From assembly GCA_937988775.1 (NCBI GenBank), contig CALKHP010000050.1, forward strand, positions 132,194-196,193: DNA of 64,000 nt, given 5' to 3'. Positions within the stretch are counted from its first letter, which is position 1; every line of letters starts with the position of its first letter. The stretch is from an uncultured Alphaproteobacteria bacterium. GTDB lineage: Bacteria > Pseudomonadota > Alphaproteobacteria > Rhizobiales > Beijerinckiaceae. Position numbers and translations under genes: made by a program. Below are positions 9,465-18,569 of this stretch, one piece after another. The notes under the pieces were generated by a model, which searched no databases, had not been told where the DNA came from, and saw nothing but the letters and a program-made list of their open reading frames with translations.

Positions 9465-10659
9465 GGCTGTCTCTCCCTGTTGGCTTGATTGCCGTTTTTA
9501 AATTGGTCGAGGCCCGCGGCTCGCGAAACGACGAGCCGGTCAGGACAAGCAGAACGTGCCGGCCGCGCAAATCGCCGCCGGAGGCCAGTTCGGTTGCGGC
9601 CACGAGCGCGGCTGCGGCCGCCCCTTCCGCATGCAGCCCGTAGCGGGCAAGATCGCGGGCAGCGGCGGCCACCAGCCGGTCACTGACGGGAACGGCGCAG
9701 CCCTTGGTTTCGCGCACGGCGTGCAATGCCTGAAAGGTCGTGGTGGCGCCGGCAATCGAGAACTGCGCCGTGCTGCCCTCGAACAAGCCGCGGTAATCCG
9801 CCCCGGCGAGCGCCTTGCTCAGCCGCGGGAACGGTTCCGCCGCGACAAGGCGCGGCATGCTGCCGCCGAGCTCCCCAAAGCCGAGATACAGGCCCGAAAT
9901 CAGGTCGCCACGCGCTGTCGGCGCCACGACGATATCGGGCATGGCGGCCCCGGCAGCGATTTCGGCCGCCAGCATCTTGTAGCCCTCGACGCCGAACGCG
10001 TTCGTGCCGACCGCAGGCCGTGCATAATTGGTCGCCGCGAAAGCGCCCTGGCGCACGCGTTCGTCCAGAATGTCCCAGCGCGCCAGGGATGTGACCGCGA
10101 CCGTCAGCGTGGCGCCGGTTGCCGCAATAGCCTCCCGGAATGCCTCGGGAAGCGCTTCCGTCACCACGATCTCGGCCGGAATCCCGAAGCGTGCGGCATA
10201 AGAGGCGATCGACAGCCCGGCATTGCCGCTCGATGCGGCGACGATGGCGCCCCGCTGCGTATCGCAGGCGCGCTGCACGAGTTGCGCGCTCATGCGATCC
10301 TTGTGTGACCCGGTCGGGTTGCACCATTCCAGTTTTGCCGACAAGCGCCCGACGCCGATCGCATCGGCAAGACCCGGCAAGTCAATGCAAGGCGTGCCAC
10401 CCTCGCTAAGCCCGTTCTCGCCAAGCCCATTCTCGCCAGCCCCACCGTCACCACGCGGAACGGCAGCACGATACGGCAATTGAAGCGCGCCCGGCGGCGC
10501 GTTGTAATAGGCGGCGACATTCGCCGGATAACCCTCGCGAGCACAGCGCGGGCAACCGAGATCGTAATCGGCGATCGGGTGCTGCGCTTCACAGCGCAGG
10601 CAACGAAACCCGGCAAGTGTGGTGTTTCGTTGTGCGTGCTGGGCTGCGGCGCGTTTCAT
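9436..10659 (-). CDS. PLP-dependent threonine-synthase-like enzyme
   Basis: A 407-residue fold-type II PLP enzyme. An N-terminal putative zinc ribbon (FRCLRCEAQH...DLGCPRCA) is followed by the cofactor lysine in GSHKDRMS and a phosphate-binding stretch SSGNAGLS. This layout matches threonine synthase and related ammonia-lyases such as 2,3-diaminopropionate ammonia-lyase. The ATG at 10659 (MKRAAAQH) is one option; the frame extends nine codons upstream. It heads the catabolic operon divergent from a LysR gene and overlaps the binding-protein gene by 29 bases, so elimination of an amino group from an uptake product is more likely than threonine synthesis. Substrate unknown. Confidence 0.82.
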   Translation of the reverse strand: MKRAAAQHAQRNTTLAGFRCLRCEAQHPIADYDLGCPRCAREGYPANVAAYYNAPPGALQLPYRAAVPRGDGGAGENGLGENGLSEGGTPCIDLPGLADAIGVGRLSAKLEWCNPTGSHKDRMSAQLVQRACDTQRGAIVAASSGNAGLSIASYAARFGIPAEIVVTEALPEAFREAIAATGATLTVAVTSLARWDILDERVRQGAFAATNYARPAVGTNAFGVEGYKMLAAEIAAGAAMPDIVVAPTARGDLISGLYLGFGELGGSMPRLVAAEPFPRLSKALAGADYRGLFEGSTAQFSIAGATTTFQALHAVRETKGCAVPVSDRLVAAAARDLARYGLHAEGAAAAALVAATELASGGDLRGRHVLLVLTGSSFREPRASTNLKTAIKPTGRDSHADHEKALL

Positions 10660-10739
10660 GCATCGAGTATTGAAACGAAGCGCCATTCGGTCAAATGTCG
10701 TTTTTTACAGCTTCTATTCACTGGTGATATGAGGGAAAC

Positions 10740-11693
10740 GTGAACCTTCGACAGATCGAGGCATTCCGGGCCATCATCCTGCACGGCACCATGACGGCCG
10801 CGGCCGATCAATTGCGGACGTCTCAGCCCAGTATCAGCCGGCTCATCGCGGAACTCGAAACAGCCACCAAACTAAAGCTGTTCGAGCGACGCGCCGGCCG
10901 GATCACACCGACGGAAGAAGGCCTGGCCTTCTATTACGAGGTCGAGCAAAGCTTTACCGGCTTGGAGCATCTGGCGCAGGCAGCGCATGATATTCGCTTC
11001 TTCGGGTCGGGCCGCCTGCGCATTGGCGCCATCCCGGCCATGGCCCTCGGCTTTATCCCCGAGGTGATCTCGCTGTTTCGCACCCGCTATCCCAACGTGA
11101 CCATATCGATCCAGATGCACAACGAAGTCGCGGTGACGCGCTGGGTCGCCAGCCGATACTGCGATATCGGCTTCATCGCCAACATCATCGATGCCGGCAG
11201 CATCGAAGTGGAACCGCTCTACCGGCTGCCGGGCGTCTGCGCCCTGCCGCGCGGGCACGCTCTGGCAAGCCGAAAAGTCATCCGGCCTCAGGACCTCGAA
11301 GGCGAGACGTTCATTTCCCATGCACTGGGCGACGGCGCCCGTGCGCGCATGGATCAGGCTTTCGACAGCCGTGGCATCAGGCGCTCACTCACGCTGGAAT
11401 CCCCGTTCGGGGCCATCATCTGCGCCCTTGTCGGGCAAGGGCTCGGCGTGTCGATCGTGAACCCCATGGTGCGCAACGACTACCGGCGCGAGGACATCAC
11501 GTTTGTGCCGTTCAAGCCATGCATCGAGTTCGAAGGCAACATCATCAAACGCGCGAACGAGCGCAAAGGCGGCCTTGTGGACGACTTTGCCATGATCGCC
11601 CATGAACACGTCAGGAGCCTCTATCCCCAAACGGATGAACGACCAGCCATTCCTTCCTATGATATGGTTTTAAACAGGCCCGCATCCCTCTGA
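10740..11693 (+). CDS. LysR-family transcriptional regulator
   Basis: A 317-residue regulator with an N-terminal winged helix-turn-helix (NLRQIEAFRAI...TSQPSISRLIAELE) and a type-2 periplasmic-binding-like effector domain. It starts with GTG after a GAGGGAAA ribosome site. It is transcribed away from the 10659-3703 operon across an 80-base gap, the usual arrangement for a LysR activator of the adjacent operon, so an amino-acid-like inducer is expected. I could not fix a single convincing T-N11-A box. Confidence 0.92.
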   Translation: MNLRQIEAFRAIILHGTMTAAADQLRTSQPSISRLIAELETATKLKLFERRAGRITPTEEGLAFYYEVEQSFTGLEHLAQAAHDIRFFGSGRLRIGAIPAMALGFIPEVISLFRTRYPNVTISIQMHNEVAVTRWVASRYCDIGFIANIIDAGSIEVEPLYRLPGVCALPRGHALASRKVIRPQDLEGETFISHALGDGARARMDQAFDSRGIRRSLTLESPFGAIICALVGQGLGVSIVNPMVRNDYRREDITFVPFKPCIEFEGNIIKRANERKGGLVDDFAMIAHEHVRSLYPQTDERPAIPSYDMVLNRPASL

Positions 11694-11779
11694 AAACTAA
11701 CAATAGTTAATCCTCGCCGTTCCCGCCGCAGGGTCGAGGTGGGAATCGCAGGGTCTCGCGAAAACCGTCTGTCCGGCGC

Positions 11780-12127
11780 CTACCAGACCAGCCCCTTCGC
11801 TTTCGCGGCCGGGCTCGGCTTGCTCAGGTGCAAGGCGTCCTGGAGTTCATCGACGGCAACCAGCGCGAGCTTGCGGTAGCGCTCGGCGTCGCTGTCATCC
11901 GAATGCAGGAACTGATGCGCCGCGAGATAGCCGGCCAGCCTGTCCATTTCGCCTTCCACCCGGTCGAAGGCGATCTGCGTCTCGTCGGTCTGGATGACGG
12001 TCTCGACCATCTCCCTGATCTGGGCGCTGACGCGGCCGGCACGCAGATCGGCATCGTGATGCCGCACGCGCATGACCTCCGAGCGGATCAGATCGACCTT
12101 GTTCTGCAAAGTGTTGTGAAGCGTCAT
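11780..12127 (-). CDS. Hypothetical protein, helical
   Basis: A 115-residue soluble protein that I do not recognise. It looks almost entirely alpha-helical with heptad-like spacing (NKVDLIRSEVMRVRHH..., REMVETVIQTDETQ..., RVEGEMDRLAGYL), suggesting a coiled coil or a small bundle. No signal peptide, cysteines or catalytic motif are visible. It stands alone between the LysR gene and an unassigned 347-base gap. The ATG at 12127 is the only good start. Confidence 0.6.
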   Translation of the reverse strand: MTLHNTLQNKVDLIRSEVMRVRHHDADLRAGRVSAQIREMVETVIQTDETQIAFDRVEGEMDRLAGYLAAHQFLHSDDSDAERYRKLALVAVDELQDALHLSKPSPAAKAKGLVW

Positions 12128-12474
12128 GGGTACTCACCAAAAGTGGACCAAAAACCAGGCAGCTTGTCGACCATTTGCCCGCATATGCTGCACTCCGGAT
12201 GGGAGATCGGCAATCCCCCATTTTTTGTAGCCGGGCTTTCTGCGGGCTTGCATCGCGCGCGGCCAGCAAGCACCAAGATTCGCACTCGCATTATATCAGA
12301 TTCGCATAGCTCAACCGAATCAGATCACGCAAATTCCTACCAATTGCCTATTTCCTGTCTTATTTCGATGGCTTTAGAACGGCCACACCAGAGCGTTGAT
12401 CGGTGCTCCATCCTGTGTGAGCGCGCTATCCGGCTTGCTCTATTTTCCTTTCCTTCTGAATAAGGGCCATCGAT
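12128..12474. other. Intergenic region, 347 bases
   Basis: This gap between two divergent genes has lower GC in its right half. I see no open frame with coding character, no tRNA-like fold and no strong hairpin. It presumably holds the two divergent promoters, but no convincing -35/-10 pair stands out. Confidence 0.5.
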
Positions 12475-12972
12475 TTGAAATACCTGCTTGCCGGGGCTGT
12501 CATGCTTTGCGTCGCCGCCGCCATTCCAGCGCATGCCAACCCCGCGCTCGATTTCATGCTGTCCAGCAACAACAAGGACGCCGCCAGCCAATCCGCCGCC
12601 ACCAGTTCGGGCACGGCGCCGACGCTGCTGGCAGCAGCGAGGCGCTCGCTCGGCGCCAACCATCGCGTGCTCGGCGTGCCGAGCAGGCTGTGGTGCGCGG
12701 ATGCGGTCAATGTCTGGCTGCGCCGTTCAGGTCACGCCACGGTGAAGTCGCGGCGCGCGCGCGACATGGTCAAGGCCGGCCGGCGCATCTCGCGGCCACA
12801 GCCCGGCGCCATCGCCGTCTTCAAGCGCGGGCGCTCCGGTGGCCATGTTGCGGTCGTCGACAAGGTGGAAGCCGGCGGCTTCACGGCGGTTTCGCCGAAT
12901 TACAGCGGCAAGGTCTCGCTGGTGCACTATTCGACGGCGAGCGCGATCGCCTTCGTCCTGCCGGCGTCCTGA
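12475..12972 (+). CDS. Secreted CHAP/NlpC-P60-like peptidase protein (TIGR02594-like)
   Basis: A 165-residue exported protein. A signal peptide (residues 1-21, ending AIPAHA) precedes a cysteine-histidine peptidase core: Cys in RLWCADAVN, His in SGGHVAVVD and a polar third residue in SPNYSG. These match the catalytic triad order of CHAP/NlpC domains that cleave peptidoglycan cross-links. It starts with TTG at 12475, with AAGGG 9 bases upstream. It is a single gene facing the yacG-maf-infA group. Small proteins of this kind are common in Hyphomicrobiales; the exact bond cut is unknown. Confidence 0.75.
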   Translation: MKYLLAGAVMLCVAAAIPAHANPALDFMLSSNNKDAASQSAATSSGTAPTLLAAARRSLGANHRVLGVPSRLWCADAVNVWLRRSGHATVKSRRARDMVKAGRRISRPQPGAIAVFKRGRSGGHVAVVDKVEAGGFTAVSPNYSGKVSLVHYSTASAIAFVLPAS

Positions 12973-13000
12973 TCGCCGGCATACGCCCCCGGAGGGCGCT

Positions 13001-13222
13001 TCACGTCTCGGGAGGCCCATCCGGTTCGCGGCCGCGATCGCCATCCTCGTCGTCATCGTCACGGACCGGCACGGCATAAACGCCGTTCAGCCAGCGGTTG
13101 AGGTCGACATCGGCACAGCGCGCCGAGCAGAACGGCGTGAAGGCCACGACCATCGGCTTGCCGCAGATCGGGCACGTCTTGCGGCTGCGGCCGTGATTGT
13201 CATTGGCGGGCCTGGCGCTCAT
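13001..13222 (-). CDS. yacG: DNA gyrase inhibitor YacG (zinc-binding)
   Basis: A 73-residue zinc protein with the family C-x2-C-x15-C-x3-C arrangement (CPICGKP...FCSARC) followed by DLNRWL. YacG binds GyrB and blocks DNA binding by gyrase. The C-terminal tail is strongly acidic (DDDDEDGD), as is common in alphaproteobacterial forms. The ATG at 13222 overlaps the maf stop by four bases, so the two are translationally coupled. Confidence 0.9.
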   Translation of the reverse strand: MSARPANDNHGRSRKTCPICGKPMVVAFTPFCSARCADVDLNRWLNGVYAVPVRDDDDEDGDRGREPDGPPET

Positions 13223-13857
13223 AGCCGGTTCATCCAGCCCAGATGCACGGGAAAGCCCTCGCCGCTCAACAGTGCCATGGTCTCGTAGAGCGGCAGGCCG
13301 ACGACATTGCTGTAGGAGCCGACGATCTTGACGACAAAGCTGCCGGCGAGCCCCTGGATGGCGTATCCGCCGGCCTTGCCGCGCCATTCGCCGGAGGCGA
13401 GATAGGTCTCGAAATCATCATTGGACAGCCGCTTGAAACGCACGCGCGTTTCGACGACGCGCTCGCGCAGGGCGCCGTCCGGCGTCAGCACGCAAACGCC
13501 GGAATAAACCCGGTGGCCGCGCCCGGACAGGAGCCGGAGACAGGCGGCGGCTTCGTCCACCAGTTCCGTCTTGGGCAGGATGCGCCGACCGGCAACCACC
13601 ACCGTATCGGCGGCAACGATGAAGCCGGCCTTATCCGCCGTCTCGCCGGCCAGCGCGTCGCGGGCGGCGCGCGCCTTCTCGCGCGCCAGCCGTACCGCCA
13701 GCACGCGCGGGCGCTCGCCGCGCTGCGGCGTCTCGTCGATCTCGGAGGGCATCACGGCATCGACCGCCAGCCCGACCTGCTCCAGCAAGGCGAGGCGGCG
13801 GGGGGATGCCGAGGCCAGCACGAGTTTCGGTCGCCAGCTATCGCCTTTGGCGCTCAA
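13219..13857 (-). CDS. maf: Maf-like nucleoside triphosphate pyrophosphatase
   Basis: A 212-residue Maf/HAM1-fold protein that hydrolyses non-canonical or excess nucleoside triphosphates to monophosphates. Motifs seen are the N-terminal LASASPRR, the acidic PSEIDE stretch and IVAADTVV. Length is normal. It sits between infA and yacG, the standard gene order of this group in Hyphomicrobiales, which supports the chromosomal nature of the region. Confidence 0.92.
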   Translation of the reverse strand: MSAKGDSWRPKLVLASASPRRLALLEQVGLAVDAVMPSEIDETPQRGERPRVLAVRLAREKARAARDALAGETADKAGFIVAADTVVVAGRRILPKTELVDEAAACLRLLSGRGHRVYSGVCVLTPDGALRERVVETRVRFKRLSNDDFETYLASGEWRGKAGGYAIQGLAGSFVVKIVGSYSNVVGLPLYETMALLSGEGFPVHLGWMNRL

Positions 13858-13922
13858 GCTTCATCTCCGGTCGCGTGAAGCCGCGCAAAATCAAGCAAGC
13901 CTTGCGAGCCCACGGCCCGGGA

Positions 13923-14141
13923 TCACTTGAAGCGGTAGGTGATGCGGCCCTTGGTCAGGTCGTAGGGCGTCATCTCGACCAGAACCTTGTCGCCGGTCAG
14001 GACACGGATACGGTTCTTGCGCATCTTGCCGGCGGTGTGGGCGATGATCTCGTGATCGTTCTCAAGCTTCACCCTGAACATGGCGTTGGGCAAAAGCTCC
14101 GAGACAGTGCCGGGAAATTCGAGCAATTCTTCTTTCGACAT
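13923..14141 (-). CDS. infA: Translation initiation factor IF-1
   Basis: A 72-residue S1/OB-fold protein that occupies the A site of the 30S subunit during initiation. The sequence is nearly invariant in the class ([30 protein letters not shown]). Alphaproteobacterial IF-1 is this length. It is the first gene of the infA-maf-yacG group, so its promoter should lie in the gap to the right. Confidence 0.98.
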   Translation of the reverse strand: MSKEELLEFPGTVSELLPNAMFRVKLENDHEIIAHTAGKMRKNRIRVLTGDKVLVEMTPYDLTKGRITYRFK

Positions 14142-14539
14142 CTGATCCTGCGTTGGCGCTGGAGGCTCTCATGGCTGCGCGCCAGAGGTCCGTCCTGTCT
14201 ATGCTGCGGTAAGGTGGGCTGGGTGAAGGGAGCCATACGACTCCTTCATGTCAGCCTGAAGCAATGATTTGGCTGCGTTATCTAAACGAAACAAGGGCCG
14301 ATGGGAACTGTTTTCGCGGGAATCCCGGTAAAATGCCCGCAAGCGCCCTCGCCTCGCGATCAGGCCGGGCCGGGACCATCGCACGCAACGCGTCTCACAC
14401 GCCTGCGGTGCGAGACAAACCCGGCAACCGGCAGCCGATCTTGACGCTTGCATGCTAGTACTTTTGCACTCTATAAAACGCCAGCCGCACCACAAAACGA
14501 CAATGCGTAAAGCAGCGGATCGGGAACGCGAGGGCAGGA
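14142..14539. other. Intergenic region, 398 bases, divergent promoters
   Basis: The gap separates infA (leftward) from a GntR gene (rightward). I see no coding frame or tRNA fold. The left part should carry the infA promoter. The right part has a modest -35/-10 pair for the GntR gene, listed separately. Confidence 0.5.
14448..14477 (+). promoter_or_regulatory. Possible sigma-70 promoter of the GntR gene
   Basis: TTGCAT (14448-14453) and TATAAA (14472-14477) are separated by 18 bases and lie 63 bases ahead of the GntR start. A TTGCA direct repeat (14448 and 14464) falls in the same stretch and might be an autoregulatory site. The match is by eye only. Confidence 0.3.
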
Positions 14540-15298
14540 TTGAAACGCTACCTTGATTTCAAGGCGCCGCGCCGCAGCACGGTGACGATGCAGGTCCATG
14601 GCGACCTGCGCCAGCGCATCACGACCGGTGCGCTCAAGCCGAAATCCTCGATTTCCGAGAACGAGATCGCGCAATCCTACGGGGTCAGCCGGACCCCCGC
14701 CCGCGAAGTGCTCGGCCGGCTCGAGGAAGAGGGCCTCGTCGAAATCTACCCGCAATATGGCAGTTTCATCGCGCCGATCCGGGCCGAGGATATCTTGGAC
14801 AGCCAGTTCGTGCGCGAGAGCCTGGAATGCACGGCGCTCGCCAGGGCGATCGAGCGGCTCACGCCCGCCGGCGAGGAATGCCTGTCCGGCATTATCGCAC
14901 GCCAGCGTAACGCGGTCAGCGATGACGAAGCCGCCTTTGTCATGCATGATGAGGACATGCATGCCTGTTTCTTCGCTCTTGCCGGCCATGAGCGCGCCTG
15001 GTCGGTGGTTGCCAGCGCCAAGCTACAACTCGACCGCCTGCGCCACCTTTCCGCGCGCAGCGCCGAAAAGCGCCTCGCCGTGCTTGCCGAGCATGAGACG
15101 ATCGTGACGGCGACGCTCGGCCGCGATGCCGAAGGCGCGGTCGCAGCGCTGCGGCACCATTTGCGCGGCGCCTTCGCCTCTCTCGCGGATGCACAGGCGC
15201 GCTACCCGGAATTTTTCGCGGAGATCGGCAATCCGCGGCCGCCATCGACGAAAGTACCGCTGGACAGGCCAAAAAATCTCGCTACTGAATTGGCCTGA
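14540..15298 (+). CDS. GntR-family transcriptional regulator (FCD/FadR type)
   Basis: A 252-residue regulator with an N-terminal winged helix (ENEIAQSYGVSRTPAREVLGRL) and a C-terminal all-helical FCD domain that binds small acids, often through a metal held by Asp/His residues (HDEDMH, LAEHET, LRHHL are visible). TTG at 14540 gives the longest form; an ATG at 14588 would still keep the DNA-binding domain. It precedes an RraA-family gene and an ABC operon in the same direction and probably controls them. Confidence 0.88.
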   Translation: MKRYLDFKAPRRSTVTMQVHGDLRQRITTGALKPKSSISENEIAQSYGVSRTPAREVLGRLEEEGLVEIYPQYGSFIAPIRAEDILDSQFVRESLECTALARAIERLTPAGEECLSGIIARQRNAVSDDEAAFVMHDEDMHACFFALAGHERAWSVVASAKLQLDRLRHLSARSAEKRLAVLAEHETIVTATLGRDAEGAVAALRHHLRGAFASLADAQARYPEFFAEIGNPRPPSTKVPLDRPKNLATELA

Positions 15299-15358
15299 CA
15301 AGTTTACAACTCTGGCAATATCCGCGCCGGAACTCTCTCTTGCGTGAAAGGACGACCG

Positions 15359-16081
15359 ATGAGCGCCGTGAAACTCACACCGGAAAACCGGGAGGCGCTG
15401 AAGCATGTCAGCACCGCAACCCTGACCACGGCGCTGTTCAAGCGTGGCCTGCGCAACGTGTACATCCAGGGCGCGCAGCCGCTCAATCCGGCGGCGGCGC
15501 GCATGGTCGGCGAAGCCTATACGATCCGCTATATCCCCGCGCGCGAGGATCTCGACCATATCGGCGTGTTTGCCGATCCCGAGCATCCGCAGCGCAAGTC
15601 GGTCGAGGAAATCCCGCCGGGCCACATCATGGTCATTGACGGCCAGCGCGACCGGTCCGCAGCCACCGGCGGCTCGATCCTGATGACCCGCCTGAAGGTG
15701 CGCGGCGCCGCCGGGCTGGTGACCGATAGCGGCCTGCGCGATACGCCGGAGCTACGCCACATGGATTTTCCGCTCTATGCGGCCTGCGCTTCCGCTCCGA
15801 CCAACCTGACCAAGCACCATGCCGTCGACCTCAACGTGCCGGTCGGCTGCGGCGGGGTTCCGGTGTTTCCCGGCGATATCATCGTCGGCGATGGCGAGGG
15901 CGTGGTGGTGATCCCGGCCGAGATCGCCAACGAGATCGCGGTGGAAGCAACCGCCATGACGATCTTCGAGGATTGGGTCGAGGAGCAGGTGCGCGGCGGC
16001 CGCACGATCCGTGGGCTCTACCCGCCGAACGAGGCGACACGCGCCGAATTCAACGCCTGGAAGGCTGCCAACCACAAATAG
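15359..16081 (+). CDS. RraA-family protein (4-hydroxy-4-methyl-2-oxoglutarate aldolase / oxaloacetate decarboxylase type)
   Basis: A 240-residue RraA-fold protein. Some members inhibit RNase E, while those in catabolic clusters are divalent-metal aldolases or decarboxylases acting on 4-hydroxy-4-methyl-2-oxoglutarate or oxaloacetate. The glycine-rich motif GGSILMTRLKVRGAAG and the T-D-S-G-L-R-D segment expected for metal and substrate binding are present. I place the start at ATG 15359, preceded by GAAAGGA; an upstream in-frame GTG exists at 15344. The neighbouring uptake genes favour an enzymatic role. Confidence 0.85.
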   Translation: MSAVKLTPENREALKHVSTATLTTALFKRGLRNVYIQGAQPLNPAAARMVGEAYTIRYIPAREDLDHIGVFADPEHPQRKSVEEIPPGHIMVIDGQRDRSAATGGSILMTRLKVRGAAGLVTDSGLRDTPELRHMDFPLYAACASAPTNLTKHHAVDLNVPVGCGGVPVFPGDIIVGDGEGVVVIPAEIANEIAVEATAMTIFEDWVEEQVRGGRTIRGLYPPNEATRAEFNAWKAANHK

Positions 16082-16149
16082 GCTACCGGCTGAACCCGCA
16101 TCAATGCAAGGCAGCCGGAGCCGAACCGGCCAATGGAGAGGAAACGACC

Positions 16150-17337
16150 ATGACCGGATTTACTGTTTCAAGGCGTCATGTTCTGGCCGGCATGGCCGGA
16201 ACAGCGACGCTCGGGCTGAACAACGCCTGGGCCGAGATTCCGCCGCTTCCGAGCGAGCCGATAACGCTCAACCTCGTCGACGTCGCCGGCAATCTCGCCC
16301 TGACGCAGGACGCGATCGAGACCTATCGCAAGAAGAACCCCAAGCTCGTCTCGAAGATCACATACTCGAAGGCGCCGGCCCCCGAACTGCCCGGCAAGCT
16401 CAAGGCGCAGCAGGATGCCAAGCGCGTCGATATTGACGGCGTGCTGACCGGCATCGACGTGTTGTCGGCCGGCGTCGAGCAGAAATTGTGGGTGCCGCTG
16501 CTGCCCGATTTCCAGTCGAAACTGCCCAAGCTCGATGACATCTATCTCGCCGGCGCCGCGAAGATGCAGAGCCAGGCACAGAACCAGGGCGTGTGCATCG
16601 TGTTCTGCGATGCCGGGCCGCTGCTCGAATACATGCCCGACAAGGTCAAGAAGGTGCCGACCACGGCCGAAGAGCTGCTCGCCTGGGCCAAGGAGAACCC
16701 GAACAAGTTCCTCTACGCCCGCCCGGCCAATTCCGGTCCGGCGCGCATCTTCATGATGGGCCTGCCCTACCTGCTCGGCGACAAGGACCCGGCCGACCCG
16801 GTGAAGGGCTGGGACAAGACCTGGGACTACCTCAAGGAACTCGGCAAATACGTCGAATACTACCCTTCCGGCACCGCGGCGGTGATGAAGGAGCTTGGCG
16901 ACGGCACGCGCAGCATGATCCCGACCCAGCCGGGCTGGGACATCAATCCGCGTGCGCTCGGCATCGTGCCCAAGGAAGCCAAGGTCCAGACGCTGAAAGG
17001 CTTCCACTGGATCATGGACGCGCATTTCCTGTGCATTCCCAAGGGCGTGGCCCCGGGCAAGGTCGCGGTGATGATCGACCTGCTCAACTATCTCCTGAGC
17101 AAGGAAGCGCAGGCGACGACCTACGATACCGGCTATTTCTATCCCGGCCCGGCGGTGAAGGACGTGCCGATCACGCTGGCGCCGCCCGAAAGCCAGAAGG
17201 TCATCGCCGAATATGGCCGGCCGGAATATGCCGCCATGATCGCCGACAATCCGCACGAACTGCCGCTGACCCCGGTCAATCTGGTCGCGGCATTCAAATA
17301 TTGGGACGAGCAGATCGGTACCAAGAAAACCAAGTAA
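16150..17337 (+). CDS. ABC transporter extracellular substrate-binding protein, copy 1
   Basis: A 395-residue periplasmic receptor with a Tat-like leader (SRRHVLAGMAGTA) cleaved near NNAWA. The mature part is a class-1 binding protein of the spermidine/putrescine-iron-sugar type. It is closely similar along its whole length to the next gene, sharing for example DKVKKVPTTAEELLAWAKEN. The start ATG at 16150 is preceded by GGAGAGGAA. It belongs to the ABC operon that ends at 21416. Substrate unknown; the RraA-family neighbour suggests a carboxylic acid. Confidence 0.88.
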   Translation: MTGFTVSRRHVLAGMAGTATLGLNNAWAEIPPLPSEPITLNLVDVAGNLALTQDAIETYRKKNPKLVSKITYSKAPAPELPGKLKAQQDAKRVDIDGVLTGIDVLSAGVEQKLWVPLLPDFQSKLPKLDDIYLAGAAKMQSQAQNQGVCIVFCDAGPLLEYMPDKVKKVPTTAEELLAWAKENPNKFLYARPANSGPARIFMMGLPYLLGDKDPADPVKGWDKTWDYLKELGKYVEYYPSGTAAVMKELGDGTRSMIPTQPGWDINPRALGIVPKEAKVQTLKGFHWIMDAHFLCIPKGVAPGKVAVMIDLLNYLLSKEAQATTYDTGYFYPGPAVKDVPITLAPPESQKVIAEYGRPEYAAMIADNPHELPLTPVNLVAAFKYWDEQIGTKKTK

Positions 17338-17349
17338 CGGAGAGTGGCC

Positions 17350-18540
17350 ATGCACGATTTCCAGATTTCCCGCCGTCATATGCTGGCCGGCATGGCCGGC
17401 ACCGCGACGCTCGGCCTTGGCGGCACCGCCTTCGCCCAGGTGCCGGCGCTGCCGACCTCCCCGGTTTCGCTCAACATCGTCGATGCCGCCGGCAACCTCG
17501 CCCTGACCCAGCCGGCATTCGAAGCCTATCGCAAGGCCAACCCGAAGCTGGTCTCGCGGATGACCTACACCAAGGCGCCGGCCCCGGAACTGCCCGGCAA
17601 GATCAAGGCGCAGCAGGACGCCAAGCGCATCGATATCGACGCCGTATTGACCGGCATCGACGTGCTTTCGGCCGGTGTCGAGCAGAAGCTGTGGCAGCCC
17701 CTCTTCCCGGGCCTGCAATCGAAACTGCCGGTCCTGAAGGATATCCTGCTTCCCGAAGCGCTGCGCATGCAGGGCCAGGCGGAAAACCAGGCGGTGTGCA
17801 TCAGCTATTGCCCGGCCGGGCCGATCTTCGAGTACATGCCCGACAAGGTCAAAAAGGTGCCGACCACGGCCGAGGAACTGCTCGCCTGGGCCAAGGAAAA
17901 CCCGAACAAGTTCATCTATGCCCGCCCGGCCAATTCCGGCCCCGGCCGCGCGCTGCTGATGGGCATGCCGTATATTCTCGGCGATTCCGATCCGCAGGAT
18001 CCGGTCAAGGGCTGGGACAAGACCTGGGCCTTCCTCAAGGAACTCGACAAATACATCGAGTATTACCCTTCCGGCACGACGCCGACCTTCAAGGAGCTTG
18101 GCGACGGCACGCGCAGCATGGTCGCCTCGCATGCCGGCTGGGATATCAACCCGCGCGCGCTCGGCATCGTGCCGAAGGAAGCCAAGATCTTCACGCTGAA
18201 GGGCTTCCACTGGGTGATGGACGCGCATTACATCGCCATCCCGGCCGGTCTCGCCCCCGAGAAGCTCGCCGTGCTGCTCGACCTGATCAGCTACATGATG
18301 ACGCCGGCTGCCCAGGCCGTGACCTACGATGCCGGCTATTTCTATCCCGGCCCCTCGGTCAAGAACGTGCCGCTCTCCATGGCGCCGGAAGAGAGCCAGA
18401 AGATCATCAAGGAATACGGCCGGCCGGAATATGACAGCCTGATCGCCGACAATCCCAAGGAAGTGCCGCTGCCGCCCGCCAAGCTGGTGGTCGCGCTCAG
18501 GCGCTGGGATGAGGAAGTCGGCGCCCGGAAGTCGAAATAA
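17350..18540 (+). CDS. ABC transporter extracellular substrate-binding protein, copy 2
   Basis: A 396-residue paralogue of the preceding gene, again with a twin-arginine leader (SRRHMLAGMAGTA) and a cleavage region near AFAQ. It starts 12 bases after the first copy with ATG 17350 behind a CGGAGAG site. The two copies match without indels over most of their length but differ in the mid-domain and near the C-terminus (AFKYWDEQIG versus ALRRWDEEVG). Two receptors feeding one permease set may widen the substrate range. Confidence 0.88.
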   Translation: MHDFQISRRHMLAGMAGTATLGLGGTAFAQVPALPTSPVSLNIVDAAGNLALTQPAFEAYRKANPKLVSRMTYTKAPAPELPGKIKAQQDAKRIDIDAVLTGIDVLSAGVEQKLWQPLFPGLQSKLPVLKDILLPEALRMQGQAENQAVCISYCPAGPIFEYMPDKVKKVPTTAEELLAWAKENPNKFIYARPANSGPGRALLMGMPYILGDSDPQDPVKGWDKTWAFLKELDKYIEYYPSGTTPTFKELGDGTRSMVASHAGWDINPRALGIVPKEAKIFTLKGFHWVMDAHYIAIPAGLAPEKLAVLLDLISYMMTPAAQAVTYDAGYFYPGPSVKNVPLSMAPEESQKIIKEYGRPEYDSLIADNPKEVPLPPAKLVVALRRWDEEVGARKSK

Positions 18541-18569
18541 CGCTGACCAGACGGAAAGGATGAGCGCCG

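Noticed and set aside
14441..14476. TTGACG with CTATAA as the GntR promoter
   Set aside because: The spacing of 24 bases is too long; the overlapping TTGCAT-N18-TATAAA pair is more plausible.
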